A program made the position numbers and the translations under genes. Shown here piece after piece: positions 33,643 to 48,300 of a stretch of 64,000 nt of DNA; the stretch's first letter is position 1; each line of letters starts with the position of its first letter. The notes below the pieces were generated by a model. The model saw only the letters and a program-made list of their open reading frames with translations, had not been told where the DNA came from and made no database searches. Source of the DNA: Corticium candelabrum (lineage: Eukaryota; Porifera; Homoscleromorpha; Homosclerophorida; Plakinidae); contig NC_085093.1 of the NCBI RefSeq assembly GCF_963422355.1, forward strand, positions 1,554,551-1,618,550, in the 5' to 3' direction.

Positions 33643-34040
33643 CAGCAATAGTAAACGTTAATATTAATTAAGTTATCAAATTAGGGATGCCCGACATAAT
33701 GAATAGCATCTCCACACTAGCAGCACATCTTGTGTGGCTTGTGACTCTGGAATGAACAAAGTGTATAGCATTCACGCACCAGTCTGTTGTTTTCCTCAAC
33801 GTCATTCGCTTTCAGGTTGTCGTAGTCGCTAAAACCAGAAATGAGACAGCGTTACGTGACCCATTAGGACATGCTATAGTCTGTCTCTCACATGAGATCA
33901 GGACGGAAACAGTGAATGATCGCACAAAACGCCAGGCCATTCCTAAATGATGTTGTCATGTTTGTGATGTCTACATCTTTGTATCCGTCGCAATGTTTCT
34001 TGCACCAAGCTTGCAGGGCACGCACGCCTGTCAAAGCCAT
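29518..34040 (-). CDS. MICALL1: MICAL-like protein: CH domain, long linker, C-terminal bMERB, no LIM
   Basis: MICAL-like proteins link Rab GTPases to recycling tubules and actin. Exon 1 (33892-34040) starts [20 protein letters not shown] and gives [16 protein letters not shown]. Later exons add [15 protein letters not shown] and [19 protein letters not shown], completing one calponin-homology domain. A huge exon (lower end about 30970) then encodes a low-complexity, Ser/Gln/Lys-rich linker of roughly 700 residues with PPPRPPPF and two copies of a (S)ELE...SRWK motif (32.0 and 32.3 kb). The C-terminal bMERB helices follow: [20 protein letters not shown], then [18 protein letters not shown] at 30.24-30.3 kb, ending KRISKWFVK. 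The Cys/His pattern of a LIM domain is absent. CH plus bMERB without LIM also recalls EHBP1, but the C2 domain is missing too. Confidence 0.85.
30540..30577. repeat. (CA)n microsatellite
   Basis: A short CA run in an intron between two bMERB-encoding exons of the MICAL-like gene. Confidence 0.85.
33579..33640. repeat. (CA)n microsatellite
   Basis: A pure CA run of about 62 bp in an intron that splits the CH domain of the MICAL-like gene. Confidence 0.95.
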
Positions 34041-34096
34041 GATATCCGGGACAGCGAAAAGGAAGTGTGTTGACCCCGTATCTACTGTGCACTTCC
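34041..34096. promoter_or_regulatory. 56-bp bidirectional promoter / overlapping 5' UTR region
   Basis: Only 56 bp separate the start codons of the MICAL-like gene (- strand, 34040) and SNRPC (+ strand, 34097). Transcription start sites must lie within or beyond the opposite gene's first exon, so the transcripts probably overlap. No TATA box is visible. Confidence 0.6.
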
Positions 34097-35351
34097 ATGC
34101 CGAAGTAAGCTCGACTGTGACTCTCACGATTATATTTGTACTAAATATTCGTTTAATAAGGTACTATTGTGATTACTGCGACTCATATTTGACGCACGAT
34201 TCGGTAAGGCTCGTTGTCTACATGTGCTAGATTGTATAGTGTTCGAGTGTTAGTTGTACATGTGTGTTATTCTAGCCATCTGTGCGGAAAACACACAATC
34301 ATGGTCGCAAACACAGAGACAACGTGAGGTTGTATTACACAAAATGGGTGGAAGAACAAGCACAGGCGCTTATCGAACAGACATGTAAGCAAAACGAGAG
34401 ATACGGAACGGTATCTGTCTTTAGTGATACAGTTCTAATGTGGTTGTGACTAGCTTTTTGTGAAATTTAATATTGATAAATAGTGAAGCAGTAGAGTGAT
34501 GTGTTTAGTATCCCTATAATCTCAAGGTAGAGAGAGCACAAGCACAATTAATCAGTTAGTAAAAATTGGAACTACTAACCTGTTACCATGGCATATTCAG
34601 AAGATAACTATGTTCATGTATGAGAGGACTAAAATGAAGTCTGAGAGTCCATAGATTGTTAATGGAGGTTGATGGCCTGAGGTCTATTTGTGAGCAGGTA
34701 TCTACCATCTATGTCAATCTGTACCATCTGTTGTTTGCTGAGGGTAAGGTGAGATTGGAAAGGGAGTATAGTTGGTTTGTTTTTGAGGTAAGGATGGCAT
34801 TAATACCGCTTTGTTGGTCCTTGATAGTTAAGTTAGTGATTGCTGAAATACAGAAGGTCTAGAGTGGGTTGCTTAATTTATATATATATGTACTGCAATA
34901 ACATGTAGAGTTTCAATGAGCAGTTTTTGTCACTGTGTTTTACTAGTTTCTTGTTTGAACTCTTGTTTGAACAAAAGTTGATGTTTATGTTAGAGTGATG
35001 GGTTCATTACTAGATAAGACAGATGTCTGCCACTGATGTCCGAGTGCTGATGCTTTAGACCATCAGAGGAACCCTATTATTAGCTAATCGACAGTTGCTG
35101 TGTATTTTTGTTGCTTATTTGTTTTTCTTGTTGTAGCTGCTGCTTTACAGACCAACCCCATGTTTCCTCCTCCTCCAGGCTTCCCTCCTTTTCCACCAGG
35201 AGCTCCTCCAATGTTTCCTCCTCGTCCTGGCATGCCACCTCCTCCTTTCCCTCCTTTCATGCCACCAATGGTTCCAGGAGCAGCAGGAGTGCTTCCTCCT
35301 CCTAACATGCCGACACCTGGAGCTCCACCAAGTCTACCAACGACTCAGTAA
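34097..35351 (+). CDS. SNRPC: U1 snRNP protein C
   Basis: U1-C stabilises pairing of U1 snRNA with the 5' splice site. Exon 1 codes only 8 nt (34097-34104, ATG CCG AA), then a 56-nt intron. Exon 2 (34161-34203) gives [14 protein letters not shown], exon 3 (34276-34384) [16 protein letters not shown] and [18 protein letters not shown], and exon 4 (35137-35351) a Pro/Met/Phe-rich tail from [15 protein letters not shown] to SLPTTQ. The C2H2 zinc finger (C..C, H..H) is complete and reads like human MPKFYCDYCDTYLTHDS. The product is 124 aa against 159 in human, with the shortening in the Pro/Met-rich tail. Intron 3 is about 750 nt and holds nothing recognisable. Confidence 0.96.
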
Positions 35352-35632
35352 CATGAATACTTTTAGTGGAATATTATTAATACTGTGTGACAAATATTAG
35401 GAAGTGGTTCACTTTGAAGTTGTTCTATTTGCTCACCTACTTAACCTTCATTCTATTAAGCATACTAAAATTGGAACTGCAGTAGCTACCCAAATAGCAG
35501 CGCAGTCTAGTCAGTAATTTGCAGGACAGAATTAGGCAGGACTTCTAGCCTCTACACATGAATATTACTGTTACATCATATAGTGGAGTTGGATCCCTCA
35601 TGTCTAACATTTTCCTGTTTCAGCTTTACTTT

Positions 35633-36856
35633 CTACTTATCTGTTGACCTTGAGTATGCTTCTGTTGCTTGAGTGCTTTCGACAGCATTGAGTCTCTGCT
35701 GAACAATTGACCAGTCAATTTGAACTGACTGGCTGATCACTTCTTGTACTTGAAGATCACATGTGTTTGATTTTCCAGTCAACATATCAATAAGATCATC
35801 ATGTTCTGGAGAATCACAACTTATATTCTTTTGTCCGTTACCAGAGTAGTTACGTCCTCCTTGTCCCACATTGGTTGCCCCTCCTATACTCCCATGTTTC
35901 TGACTTCTTTCAGTAGCAAGTAGAAATCCAGTAAATCCAATGTTGGCAGTAAGTGGTGCTTTCTCTGACCCTGCATTGCTACTGTCTGTCCTAAACACAA
36001 TCTTCACTCTTCTGTTCTTCATTTTCTTTAGTTGAACTCTCTGCCTGTAGCCACAGACTGTCCTTGCTTTACTGCCACTGGTAATTGACAGCCTGTCATT
36101 GGTGCAGTTGTCTGAACTTTCAATGTTGAAAGAGTTGAATTTGATAGATGCAAGATGATTTCTGGGAAGTACAAAGTTCCATTCACATTCCAAATTCCTG
36201 AAGTAGGCATATGGATATCTGAAACCATGACAAGACAGGAAGGATTACGTGAATGTCAGTCATTCCATGTCCAAACATGCTACAACATGCATAGATTAGT
36301 CAACAGAAGGAGCCACATTTGAGCCAACCTTGGTGATTCAATCACTTGATATCTGTCGCTCAAATCTCTTTGCAATATTGGAGTTTCAGCTCTCTTCATG
36401 CTCCTTACTTTCCGGAAGCTTGTCTTGTAGATAGTCCTGCAAGTTACAATCAAAACTTTAAAGTCAAAGAGGCGCCATCAGCAGTCATATCTCAGCATCA
36501 GAAATGAAAAAATAACATGCATGATGACATGCAACCAGCTTCTGCAGCTGCAGGCTGCTTTGGTATGAACAGAGCTTTGTACCTTATCTTTGGACCATCA
36601 TGATCACAGTCAACTAACCACGGTGGCCAGCAATCTTTCTTCTTTTTCTGTACTACTTTGACATAGCTCTCTCGAAACGTGTAACTTTCCATCTTGTAGC
36701 ACGTCAACTGGCTGCCAAAAGAGAACAGCAATGCTCCATGCTGCAACTAGCACTGAAATACTGAATGTGCAAGTACCTTGCAGATACTTTTCTGCCAGCG
36801 TGCACGCCGCAGGCTACAACGGCGAGCAGCATAAACAAAACGTAAGGAGCGCCCAT
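35633..36856 (-). CDS. Secreted EMI-like/CUB domain protein
   Basis: The start MGAPYVLFMLLAVVACGVHA (36856) is a good signal peptide, followed by GRKVSA. The next exon (about 36590-36715) reads TCYKMESYTFRESYVKVVQ, then DCWPPWLVDCDHDG, which resembles the Cys/Trp core of an EMI domain without the usual CCPGF ending. After an exon with YKTSFRKVRSM comes ESPR joined to YPYAYFRNLECEWNFVLP and the rest of a CUB domain, with Cys in CEW, DNCTNDRL and TVCGY, to FTGFLLA. A Gly/Asn-rich region and a C-terminal tail ending SRSTDK complete it. Such architectures belong to extracellular matrix or secreted signalling proteins. The role and any named ortholog are unknown. It is convergent with SNRPC. Confidence 0.72.
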
Positions 36857-37302
36857 TGCCACCTTCACAGCACTAATGTTCAGCAAACAGTAAACGAGTC
36901 ACGGCGTCACTCGCGGATAAGCCGCCCCGGAAATCAAAACAGTCTCGTTTATTGCAAACACGAGAGGCATTTGGATTTACACACAATGGGAACGGGATCG
37001 TCTCCCACGTGAGGCCACGATACTAACACGTTCTTGCTAAGTTATACGACTACTTATGCTGCTTCTAATCCTATTGTTCTAGTGTTATTCTACACGCATC
37101 CGTCGGGTAAGGCTACAAACAGAACTGTTTGCAAAGTGTAAAACCAAAAGAACGTTGGAATCCAGCTAGTACGGGGCATATTAAGCACCACAAGCATGAA
37201 CACACCTACACGTTAAAAGTGTCACATTGTTGCGGACAGACTGTTTGGTGTTATGGTCTGTTTACTGACTGACAACAACGCATTACAACCAAGACGAAAA
37301 CA
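36857..37302. other. Intergenic, EMI/CUB gene 5' side to MAP3K1 3' end
   Basis: No coding region supported. It should contain the promoter of the EMI/CUB gene next to 36856 and the 3' UTR of MAP3K1. Confidence 0.4.
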
Positions 37303-40300
37303 TCACAAACGAGTAAAGACAGCATGCTTGAGGAGGTCGATAGCTGTCGGTCTATCTGCTGGCTGGACTTCCAAGCAGCGCAGTGTGAGATCACGGAGAG
37401 CAGGGCTGAGACCATCAGGTAACGAAGGCGGGCCGTTGGCGCTGGCAATCTACATCATGATACAGGAACACATTATCACTCAAAAGGTAAACCCATCAAC
37501 ACTTGATGGGCTCTTGATTGTGTTGATGCATACATGGATATGTACCTTGAATATGAGTGCAAGATGGTTTGTGGTATCATCTGCTTCCCATGGTGGGCTG
37601 CCGGTTGCCATCTCAATGATGGTACAGCCTACACTCCATACATCACAACTTCGTCCGTAGGTTGATCCTCTGAGGACCTATAAATATAACGAAATTCAGT
37701 TGTTTGCTTATTCAAGTGTGATCATGATATGTGATATACTTCTGGCGCCATGAAGGCTATTGTTCCTCTTAGATCTCCCTGAAATTCCCCTGCTATGGTT
37801 TGCTGGGTTGCTAAACGAGCTGCTGTTCCAAAGTCAGCCAACCTCATGTGTTGACCAGTAGAATCAATAAGCATGTTGGCTCCTGTGGTAGACAATGATA
37901 GTTAAGCCACAGGCACTGGAGTCAATAGACACAGAACACTGATTCATTTGCATGACATCAAGAAACTTACTTTGGCTGCTATGTAGTGTACATGCACTTG
38001 GAAGTTTATGTACAATTGTTAGAATTTGGTGAATAACATCTAGCTAGACAGGATAAAGACAACTGCACTGAGTAGACTGAAACCTACAGCCATGCCCACT
38101 ATCCACCACACCACACCCACATGTATGATGAGAAAGCAATCTAACCAAAGGCTTCTATCTATAAATGTGACCTTCTGTCTGAATGTCTTATCTTACCCTT
38201 CACATCTCTGTGAATAACTCTGTGTTCATGAAGATATGCAACAGCTTGCAGTAACTGGCCAACATAAGATTTATTCACATCTTCCTCAAAGCTACCAAAC
38301 CTGGCTAGAATGGATGCAACAGAACCACCTGCCACAACAACAATGACTCATTAAACAGCGATTTGCCTGCATAACCTTAAATTACCAGGCATCCATTCCA
38401 TAAAAATGTTGAAATGACAGCTATCCCTTGTCGCTCCAACACAACGAACCAAATGAGGATGATCAAGGCGACCCATCATGGAAATCTCTTCTGTGATAGT
38501 AGCAATTACGGTTTCTTGCTCATTTTCAGAGTTACGCGCAAACGACACCTACATAGAGAAGACCATGATCAGAGGAAATACAATAAAAGATATAGGTAGT
38601 GAATTGTCTGTAAACCCTGTGTTGACATGTTTCTGTAGCTCCAACTATATGTATCTGTTTGTCTATTGGCCGGTCAGCCTATACTTTTGTGTGGAAAGAA
38701 AATACAACAAACTTGTTTGAGAGCCATTAGAGCTCCTGTCTTTATATCTCTGCCAAGAAAACATGTGCAAAAAGCGCCAGTTCCAATCCTTGCTCCTTTT
38801 TTCCAGTGAACTCCTTCAACATACACATTGCTGCCGTCCCGTTGAGCTTGAGACCCACCTTCTGCTCCCTCTTGCACATGAACAGTCACAAGATCATCTG
38901 GAGGAGCAAGACCGCTGAGAACAGGAAGACCTGATTCTGACTGTGATGCTTCCATAGCCAGGAATACAGCTTCTGATTCGTCAGCTTCTATGTCTTTACA
39001 AAAATGATCATTACGAACTGGAACAGGATGATAGGAATGAGAGAAATGACTGTTTTCTTCGACATTATCTGATACAGCAGTCTGCCCATGACCAACATCT
39101 CTATGAGGAGAATTGGATTGTGTTTCCCAATTCAAGTCAGGTTGGTCAGTTTCACTCTTTGACATTTTGTCTTCTCCATGAAGCAGTGAAACAGCATCAA
39201 CTTGCAGGGTTGTTTCTTCTGTTGTTTCCTTGTCGTTGTCGTCTGTTTTAAATTTTGTTTCCATTTCATCAGTGACTCTCCTTTTCTTCATTTCAAGACT
39301 TGCACTTCTCAGAGATAAACTGCCAGCTTGAAATGATGCAGAGGAATCAAGTGAACGATTATGGAATGCATTTGATGTCTCTCCAACTATGAGCGATAGA
39401 CGTCGAGACAATGTTGTCTTGTGCGTGTCTTGTAAACCTTCTATTAAGTGTCTCATGTACTTCACAGCTTCGGAAACATGAGCTCCCAATCGAATAACAC
39501 GGACAAATACTCGACGTGCAAGTTTAGTAACACGCATGTGTTGTATGCTCATTGCTTTTGCTGCAAATTCCAAAACTTTACAAAGCCTTGTGTACACTTC
39601 ATCAAATGTTGACTGTTGTTCTTGACCTACAACCAATTGGAAGGAGAAAGGAAACTGACTAAGCAGCATATCCAATAGAGCAAGTCTCCCTTGCCACCAC
39701 TGCCAGTTTACATTTCCTGTTGCCTCCTCACTAAGAGCACAAAACAACACAAACGGGAGTCCTCCATATCCTTCTGTTTCTTTGCATTGGTCCATAGCTG
39801 ATCCAACAGCAAGTTCACCCCCTTGGCCGCGACACAGCTCCTCTAGTGTTAATAGCGACTGGTTGCAGACTCGTCTGTTTAAGTCAAACACAATCACTGT
39901 ATATGGTAATTTCATGCCAGGGGACTCGTACTGTACCTGTTTGGATCTGCTGCTTTAACAATAATGGCTTGTATGACTGGATATAAAGTGTCTTGAAGTA
40001 TAACAGTTATATCTTGATTGCTACATGGGATTGTTGCTAGCATAGCATGCAGCACTTCCTGGCACAAGAAAAAGCTGTTACTGCAGATTTCAACATAAGT
40101 TGTATGTAGACAAACAGAAGCACAGTGAGTACAAACATCAAAAAATATATTGGCGTTTCTTACAAGAGCAGCAACAAACACCTTGTATACAGGATCAGCA
40201 CAACGATGCGCCACAATCTGTGAACATGCCTCTACAACTTTTATAATTGAAGCTTCATCTTCTTGCTGACTGGCACATGATAACAGTAGAGCAACGACCT

Positions 40301-42037
40301 TTTGTGTTACACGATGAAGAGCAGTTTCTCGTACATTCCATTTACGAGACAGCAAACATGATGTAACATCAAGTCCAAACACCTGTAATAATCCAAGTGT
40401 GCATGATCATCACAATTGAACACAAAATGTTGTCCATTGAAATAGATGGTGTGTGTGTGTGTGTGTGTGTGTTGTGTGCGTGCGTGTGCATGTGCATGCG
40501 TATGCATTCATGTGTGCATGGCTCACTGCAAACTTCTAGCTTGGTTTGTCAATACACTTGTTTGCCAGTGAATGTAAAATAATTTCAGCAATATGATTCT
40601 CATACTACAGTTTTGATACCTCGACCCACAATGACATTTCTTCAGTCTTCTCCTGCGAAAGAGGTTCAACCAATGGTAATTTGATCTCATCATCTGTCAG
40701 TAAAGAAAAAGGCGTAGCATCTCTAAAACATAATAAAGGTCACAAATCTAGCTGCAACAGCACTATAGCACAAACTACACTGCCTACCACACAAACAAAT
40801 AGCAAAATCCATTAGTTTACAAGATATGGTAACATGCTAATACCTGACAGAAGTAGCAGGAGCAGCTGCACTTGGCACATGCACCCACTCTAACATACAC
40901 AGAGGACAAGTGACAGATTCATCTTGACGATGCTTTTCTTCTGTCCCTGTAACAAATAAACACAATGTGCAACTGTCGTCGTAGTCAGTAGGTTCACTGC
41001 AATAGCACCTACAGATTGCCATGCAATGATGGTGAAGTGAATTTCCACATCCATTGATATGAACTGTTAGACTCTCTCCATCTACCATTTCCAACAGACA
41101 GATAGGGCAAATATCTTCATCATCATCATCATCTTCTTCTTCTCCCTTCCCACTCTTGCCAGCTGCACTCAAACTGTCATCTCTTCTCTCATTTTCCTCT
41201 CCCATTACATCACTTCCTTTGAATAGTTTCACATCTTCATCTCTTGATGTATCCGATGTTGTGTATGATGCTTTTCCTCCTTGATCGTCTGCTGTCTGCT
41301 CACTTGAAGCCAGCAAACTGCTATTACATGAGCTGCCTCTCCTGATTCTTTTCCTGTTTCTGTCTTGCATCTGAGCTAAAAGCCCATTCACCTCGTAGTT
41401 CTTCAACGTTCTGCTCCACAGTAGAGGATTAGTCTGGTCAACTTGCAGTACTCTCAACATGACAAAAAGAAGATGGACACAGTGAAGCCCACGACTACAA
41501 CTGCATGTTTGTGGACCAATCATCACTTTGTACTTGTGTTCTGGTGAATCTCCAGCTACCGTGAATGCTGTCGGTCCTGTCTTATGAAGAAGATAAAACC
41601 TTGCACGAGATGCTTTCTCAACTCTCTTTCGACGATCAGATTCGATAGCTGACGTCGTCGTCTGCGAATGAGTCGTGACGGCTGTTCTATTTCTAGCTTG
41701 CTCTGTTAGAGGAGAAGGTGATATAGACGGTGTTGTGTCTGACGATGAAGATGAAGGATCTGAAGGAAGTCTAGGAGCTTTCATGCGGACCAATGTTGGG
41801 CTGACATTGCTATATACTAACACATGTCCTTTCTGTTTCTTGTAATCAGTCTTCTTTCCTTTTCTTAAGCTTCCTTTCTCAATTTTCGGATTTCTGCCAT
41901 AAAAGAATAAAATCACATGTTTGTTCGCAGTTTAGAACAAGAAAACGAACTTTTCTGTGTCTTCGCCCTTTGTGACATCTCTCGTACGATTCATTTTCCT
42001 CGTGTCTTTCTCTTCTTTGCTCTTGCAGTCGGCCATA
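37303..42037 (-). CDS. MAP3K1: MAP3K1 (MEKK1), SWIM-RING-kinase protein
   Basis: MEKK1 is a MAP3K acting above JNK/ERK and also an E3 ubiquitin ligase. Start [14 protein letters not shown] (42037) joins through a short intron to [14 protein letters not shown]. The SWIM finger is [15 protein letters not shown] with [14 protein letters not shown] (human YRVFIGPQNCSCARG). The RING-like domain is [31 protein letters not shown] and CPLCMLEW. Exons at 40.0-40.4 kb encode a helical repeat region. A large exon (38674-39905) holds the Ser/Thr-rich linker and the kinase start [19 protein letters not shown] with MALKQ. HRDVK falls at 38.21 kb, [10 protein letters not shown] and GTIAFMAPE at 37.75-37.85 kb, and [19 protein letters not shown] near the stop at 37303-37305. 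All catalytic motifs are intact. A 66-nt stopless intron (40947-41012) splits the RING. Confidence 0.95.
40450..40485. repeat. (TG)n microsatellite
   Basis: A short TG run with a GCGTGCGTG tail in a MAP3K1 intron. Confidence 0.8.
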
Positions 42038-42113
42038 TTTGTTTGGTAACGTCGCAACCACGTAGGCGTCCGGATGTTTGGGCGGGACCTAATAACAAGG
42101 CGTGGCAAACATA
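42038..42113. promoter_or_regulatory. 76-bp bidirectional promoter region between MAP3K1 and the 42.1-kb gene
   Basis: Only 76 bp lie between the two divergent start codons (42037 on -, 42114 on +). The stretch includes GTAACGTCGC and GGGCGGGACC, the latter a GC-box-like word. No TATA box is seen. Confidence 0.55.
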
Positions 42114-44729
<2,616 letters not shown>

Positions 44730-45358
44730 ACATAACAACTGCCAAGAGAATTTCATCAGCTATTCATGTGTGTCACATCAGTAATGACTGTGTAACTTTC
44801 TACTTTTTGACATTGAACAAAGTTTCTGTTGATTTTTATAATAAAGAAATTTAGATTTTCAATCAGTTGGCCTATTTACACTAAAGGATTATTCCAGTTC
44901 ACCATAAACCTAGCAAAGTGGCAGAAGTTTATCTAAATTGTTTACTGGTCAGTAGATGTAATCGTCCACATCTCCACACTTGTGGTGTTTGCCCTAAAAT
45001 TGTGTAACAGGAACTCATGTCATTTGTCATTATGCGGAGTCAACAATCTACTTACAAGATGTATTCTAAGACCTATTAGAGTAGAAAGAAACTGTAGTTA
45101 GTTGGTATTCATAGAATGAAATCAGTAATTATCCATTTGCATGTTAGCATTTTCTAATTTTGCAATTACATGATAAGTTGTATTCTAGACATCACAACTC
45201 AAATAAGCTGACCCATGTCAGTGGTAACATGTGCTATTCAGTTCCTCACCATGACTTATAAACAACTCTAATTGTTTATGCTACTAAGGAAGACATTATC
45301 CACAGTCTGTTTCTTTACAAGATATATATGAACAAAGCAAGTCAAACCCTTCTCTTGG
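44730..45358. other. Intergenic between two convergent genes
   Basis: Between the stop of the 42.1-kb gene and the stop of HID1. Apart from the AATAAA at 44840-44845 I see no gene or strong repeat. Confidence 0.5.
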
Positions 45359-48300
45359 TTACACTTTCTGGATCTCGAACAGCTTCACTTCTGTTTCATA
45401 CCAAATAGCTGGATCAATATTTCTGTCAGAATGAAAGGCTCCGTTTGAGCAATCAATTGTAGAATGACTAAGTGCAGTTACTGACCTTAGATACACAAGC
45501 CCCCACATATATGTTCTGAACCAAAGAGTCGTGCCAGCATTAGGCTACAAAAAATAGACCACACATGTTGAACATCACAATAAGCACCATGTGACCATAC
45601 CAACTACAGTACATTCAAAGTTTCTAACAATAAATTTGTCGCAATAAGCTTAGAACACCAAAGTTTGCAATACAGAGAAAGTGGTGAGTTATGAATGTTA
45701 GGTTGTTGATTATGACATGCTAGATACGATACCTCAAGATATGCTAAAGTTCACATTAATCTTTGTCATACCTGGAATTTTCTTATTAGAATAGGATGAG
45801 GGACAGGCAGCAGACCGACCAAAGTACCATGGCGTAGAAACTTAAGAATCTCACTTTCATCCGTGAGTCCCCTAATTAGACAGACAAATCAAGACACTAG
45901 ATTAAAGTAGTATACACATAATCACAAACACTGACTTGTCAATACAAATCTTCTCCACTTGAGGAACGAGAACTTGCAGCAATCGCAATATTGTCTGCAG
46001 TGGAAGTTTCTGTTTCCAGCTTTGTATCTGCATGTGATACACAAGAAATAATGCATCACTAAATTCCTCTTTGCTAAGGATATGAATTTAGCATGCAATT
46101 CATATAGTCGACGTTTTGTACAGTACACACTTCTCACCCACTCTTTCGTAGCAACCCATCTGTCTTGAGGCACACTGTCACTTTCAGCAGCGGCAGCTCG
46201 ACTTGAAGTTGATCCTTCACGAGCAAGAGTAGGAGGATGAACTGTCTGTGCCACCTCTACTGCTGTAGCAGCTGGTGTCTGTCCATCATCTGATGAAGCA
46301 ACAGGCTGCTTGGCTGTTAAGCAAACAACTCAAACAGTAGATAATAGTTCTGTGATCACAAATAACAAATGACTGACCAACCTGTAGATTGGTTACTTGT
46401 CTCTCTTGCAGGATGATCTCCTTGTAGTAATCTACGTGGCTTGATAGCTGACTGAGGGTCTGTGGAAAGGTTGGCGAGCTGAACAGAAAAGAATTATTGT
46501 ATGACACAACTGCAGCATCCAACTGTAGACTGTACTTACTTCATGAAAGATGGATCGTTTTCTAATCACTGTGTAGATAAGCTGGGCATTGCCTACATCA
46601 CCACAGTACATTATAAAACACTGTTGTTGAAACTATATGAGCACATGTACCATCAAACTGATATTGTATCATGTTGTTAAAGATTTCTAAGAGGAAGAAG
46701 ACAAGATGATGATTGGTGGAATTGGCAAACATAAACCATGGAGTGCAGAAAGCCTAAAAATGACAGGTTGCTATAAATCGAAGTTTTATGGTTAGGACTT
46801 GACTGACCTCTGTAAGATGCAGCAGCTTAGAACTCGTGACCTGTGACAAAGTCTTCAAGTATGGCGACACTAACAAGACATTAAGTAAAATAAAAAATAA
46901 GTGCACACAACAGAACCATACCATTGACCATGATTGTCAACAGACATTCATAAAGAGGCTGCAATTTTTGATGTCCTGTTGTTATCACTTTATGGAACAC
47001 CTGGCAAACACTTCCAGTCAGCTAACTGTAATGAGACACATCATAAGTAATTAAACTGACAAGAAAGAGAAGGTCTGCATGAGTTCCTGAGAAAACAGGT
47101 AAATCCATAGGAACTTTCAACTGATAAGGCTTGTTTAAACGAACACCTATACAACAAGACAAACTAGCATCATGAAGCTGCCATACCACAGTAGACAGCC
47201 ATATTAGATTTATATCTAATAGAAACTAGCGTTGTACCTCAAGCAATTGTAGCAGAATGTTCCTATAGTAATAGTATAATCTTTCTGCAGTTGCCCTTCT
47301 CTTGTATGTTAATTAAACAGAAATGTTTCCAACAGAAAGTGGGCAAAAACCAAAGATGTATCTTTCAAAAACACAAACCAAGCCTTGCCGCTATGTACTG
47401 ATCTTGGCCTATGTGGTATCATTCTGATATGCATTGTTCTTGCATGCTGTAGCAGTACATGTATTACACAACGACACTGCACGGTGGCGGGACATCATTC
47501 CAGGTCATCACAACCGACAGCACTTACCAAAAACAGTGCTTCTTGGATCCAATAAAATCCTGCGTAGACTCATGTATGTGGTCTAAGCACCTCTGAGGCA
47601 AGGTTTGCTTCCAGTGCTTACAAAAGACCTTACAAACCAGACTGATCTAGTTGAGCATATGATAATAATGATAATAATACTATCTAGATATCCATACACT
47701 ACACATCTGAAGCAAGATCTGCTTCTAGTGCTTGTGATAAACAATATGCACCAGACTGTTGCAGCTGACCACAATACATACAAGTCTTACCAAAGTTTCT
47801 TTCTCCACTGAGCATTAGAAGAATAAAAAATCCAATGTGCATGAGGCCTGTCTTGGCAGGGTCTGACCGACAGAGGTTAAGGTGGTAAAGAATTGGAACA
47901 AGCAGTTCTAGAACATTACTACTCTTCAACACATAGAACAGAAATTTCTACAAAAAAAAAGAACTAAACAACTGACACATTTTGTGTTGTAAGAAAGATT
48001 GATACCTTGTTGATATCACACAATTTCCAAAACAGAATGAGAAGTTCTTGATGAAAGTGGATCTTCTTGCAAGAATTCGGTAAATAAGTCTAATAAGGAA
48101 TGTATATAGTGACATTTGTTGTACACCATTTGTAAATACTTGCACCTGTAGAAGTGGATTATTGAGAAGAGTAGTGAACCCATACAAAATAAAGTGGAAA
48201 TCCTATAAACATGCAAATAGAAGACTTAAATTCTGACATTCATGTGAATACAAAGGTGTCACATAACAACATACAGTTAAAAAATATCAATAGAATTACA

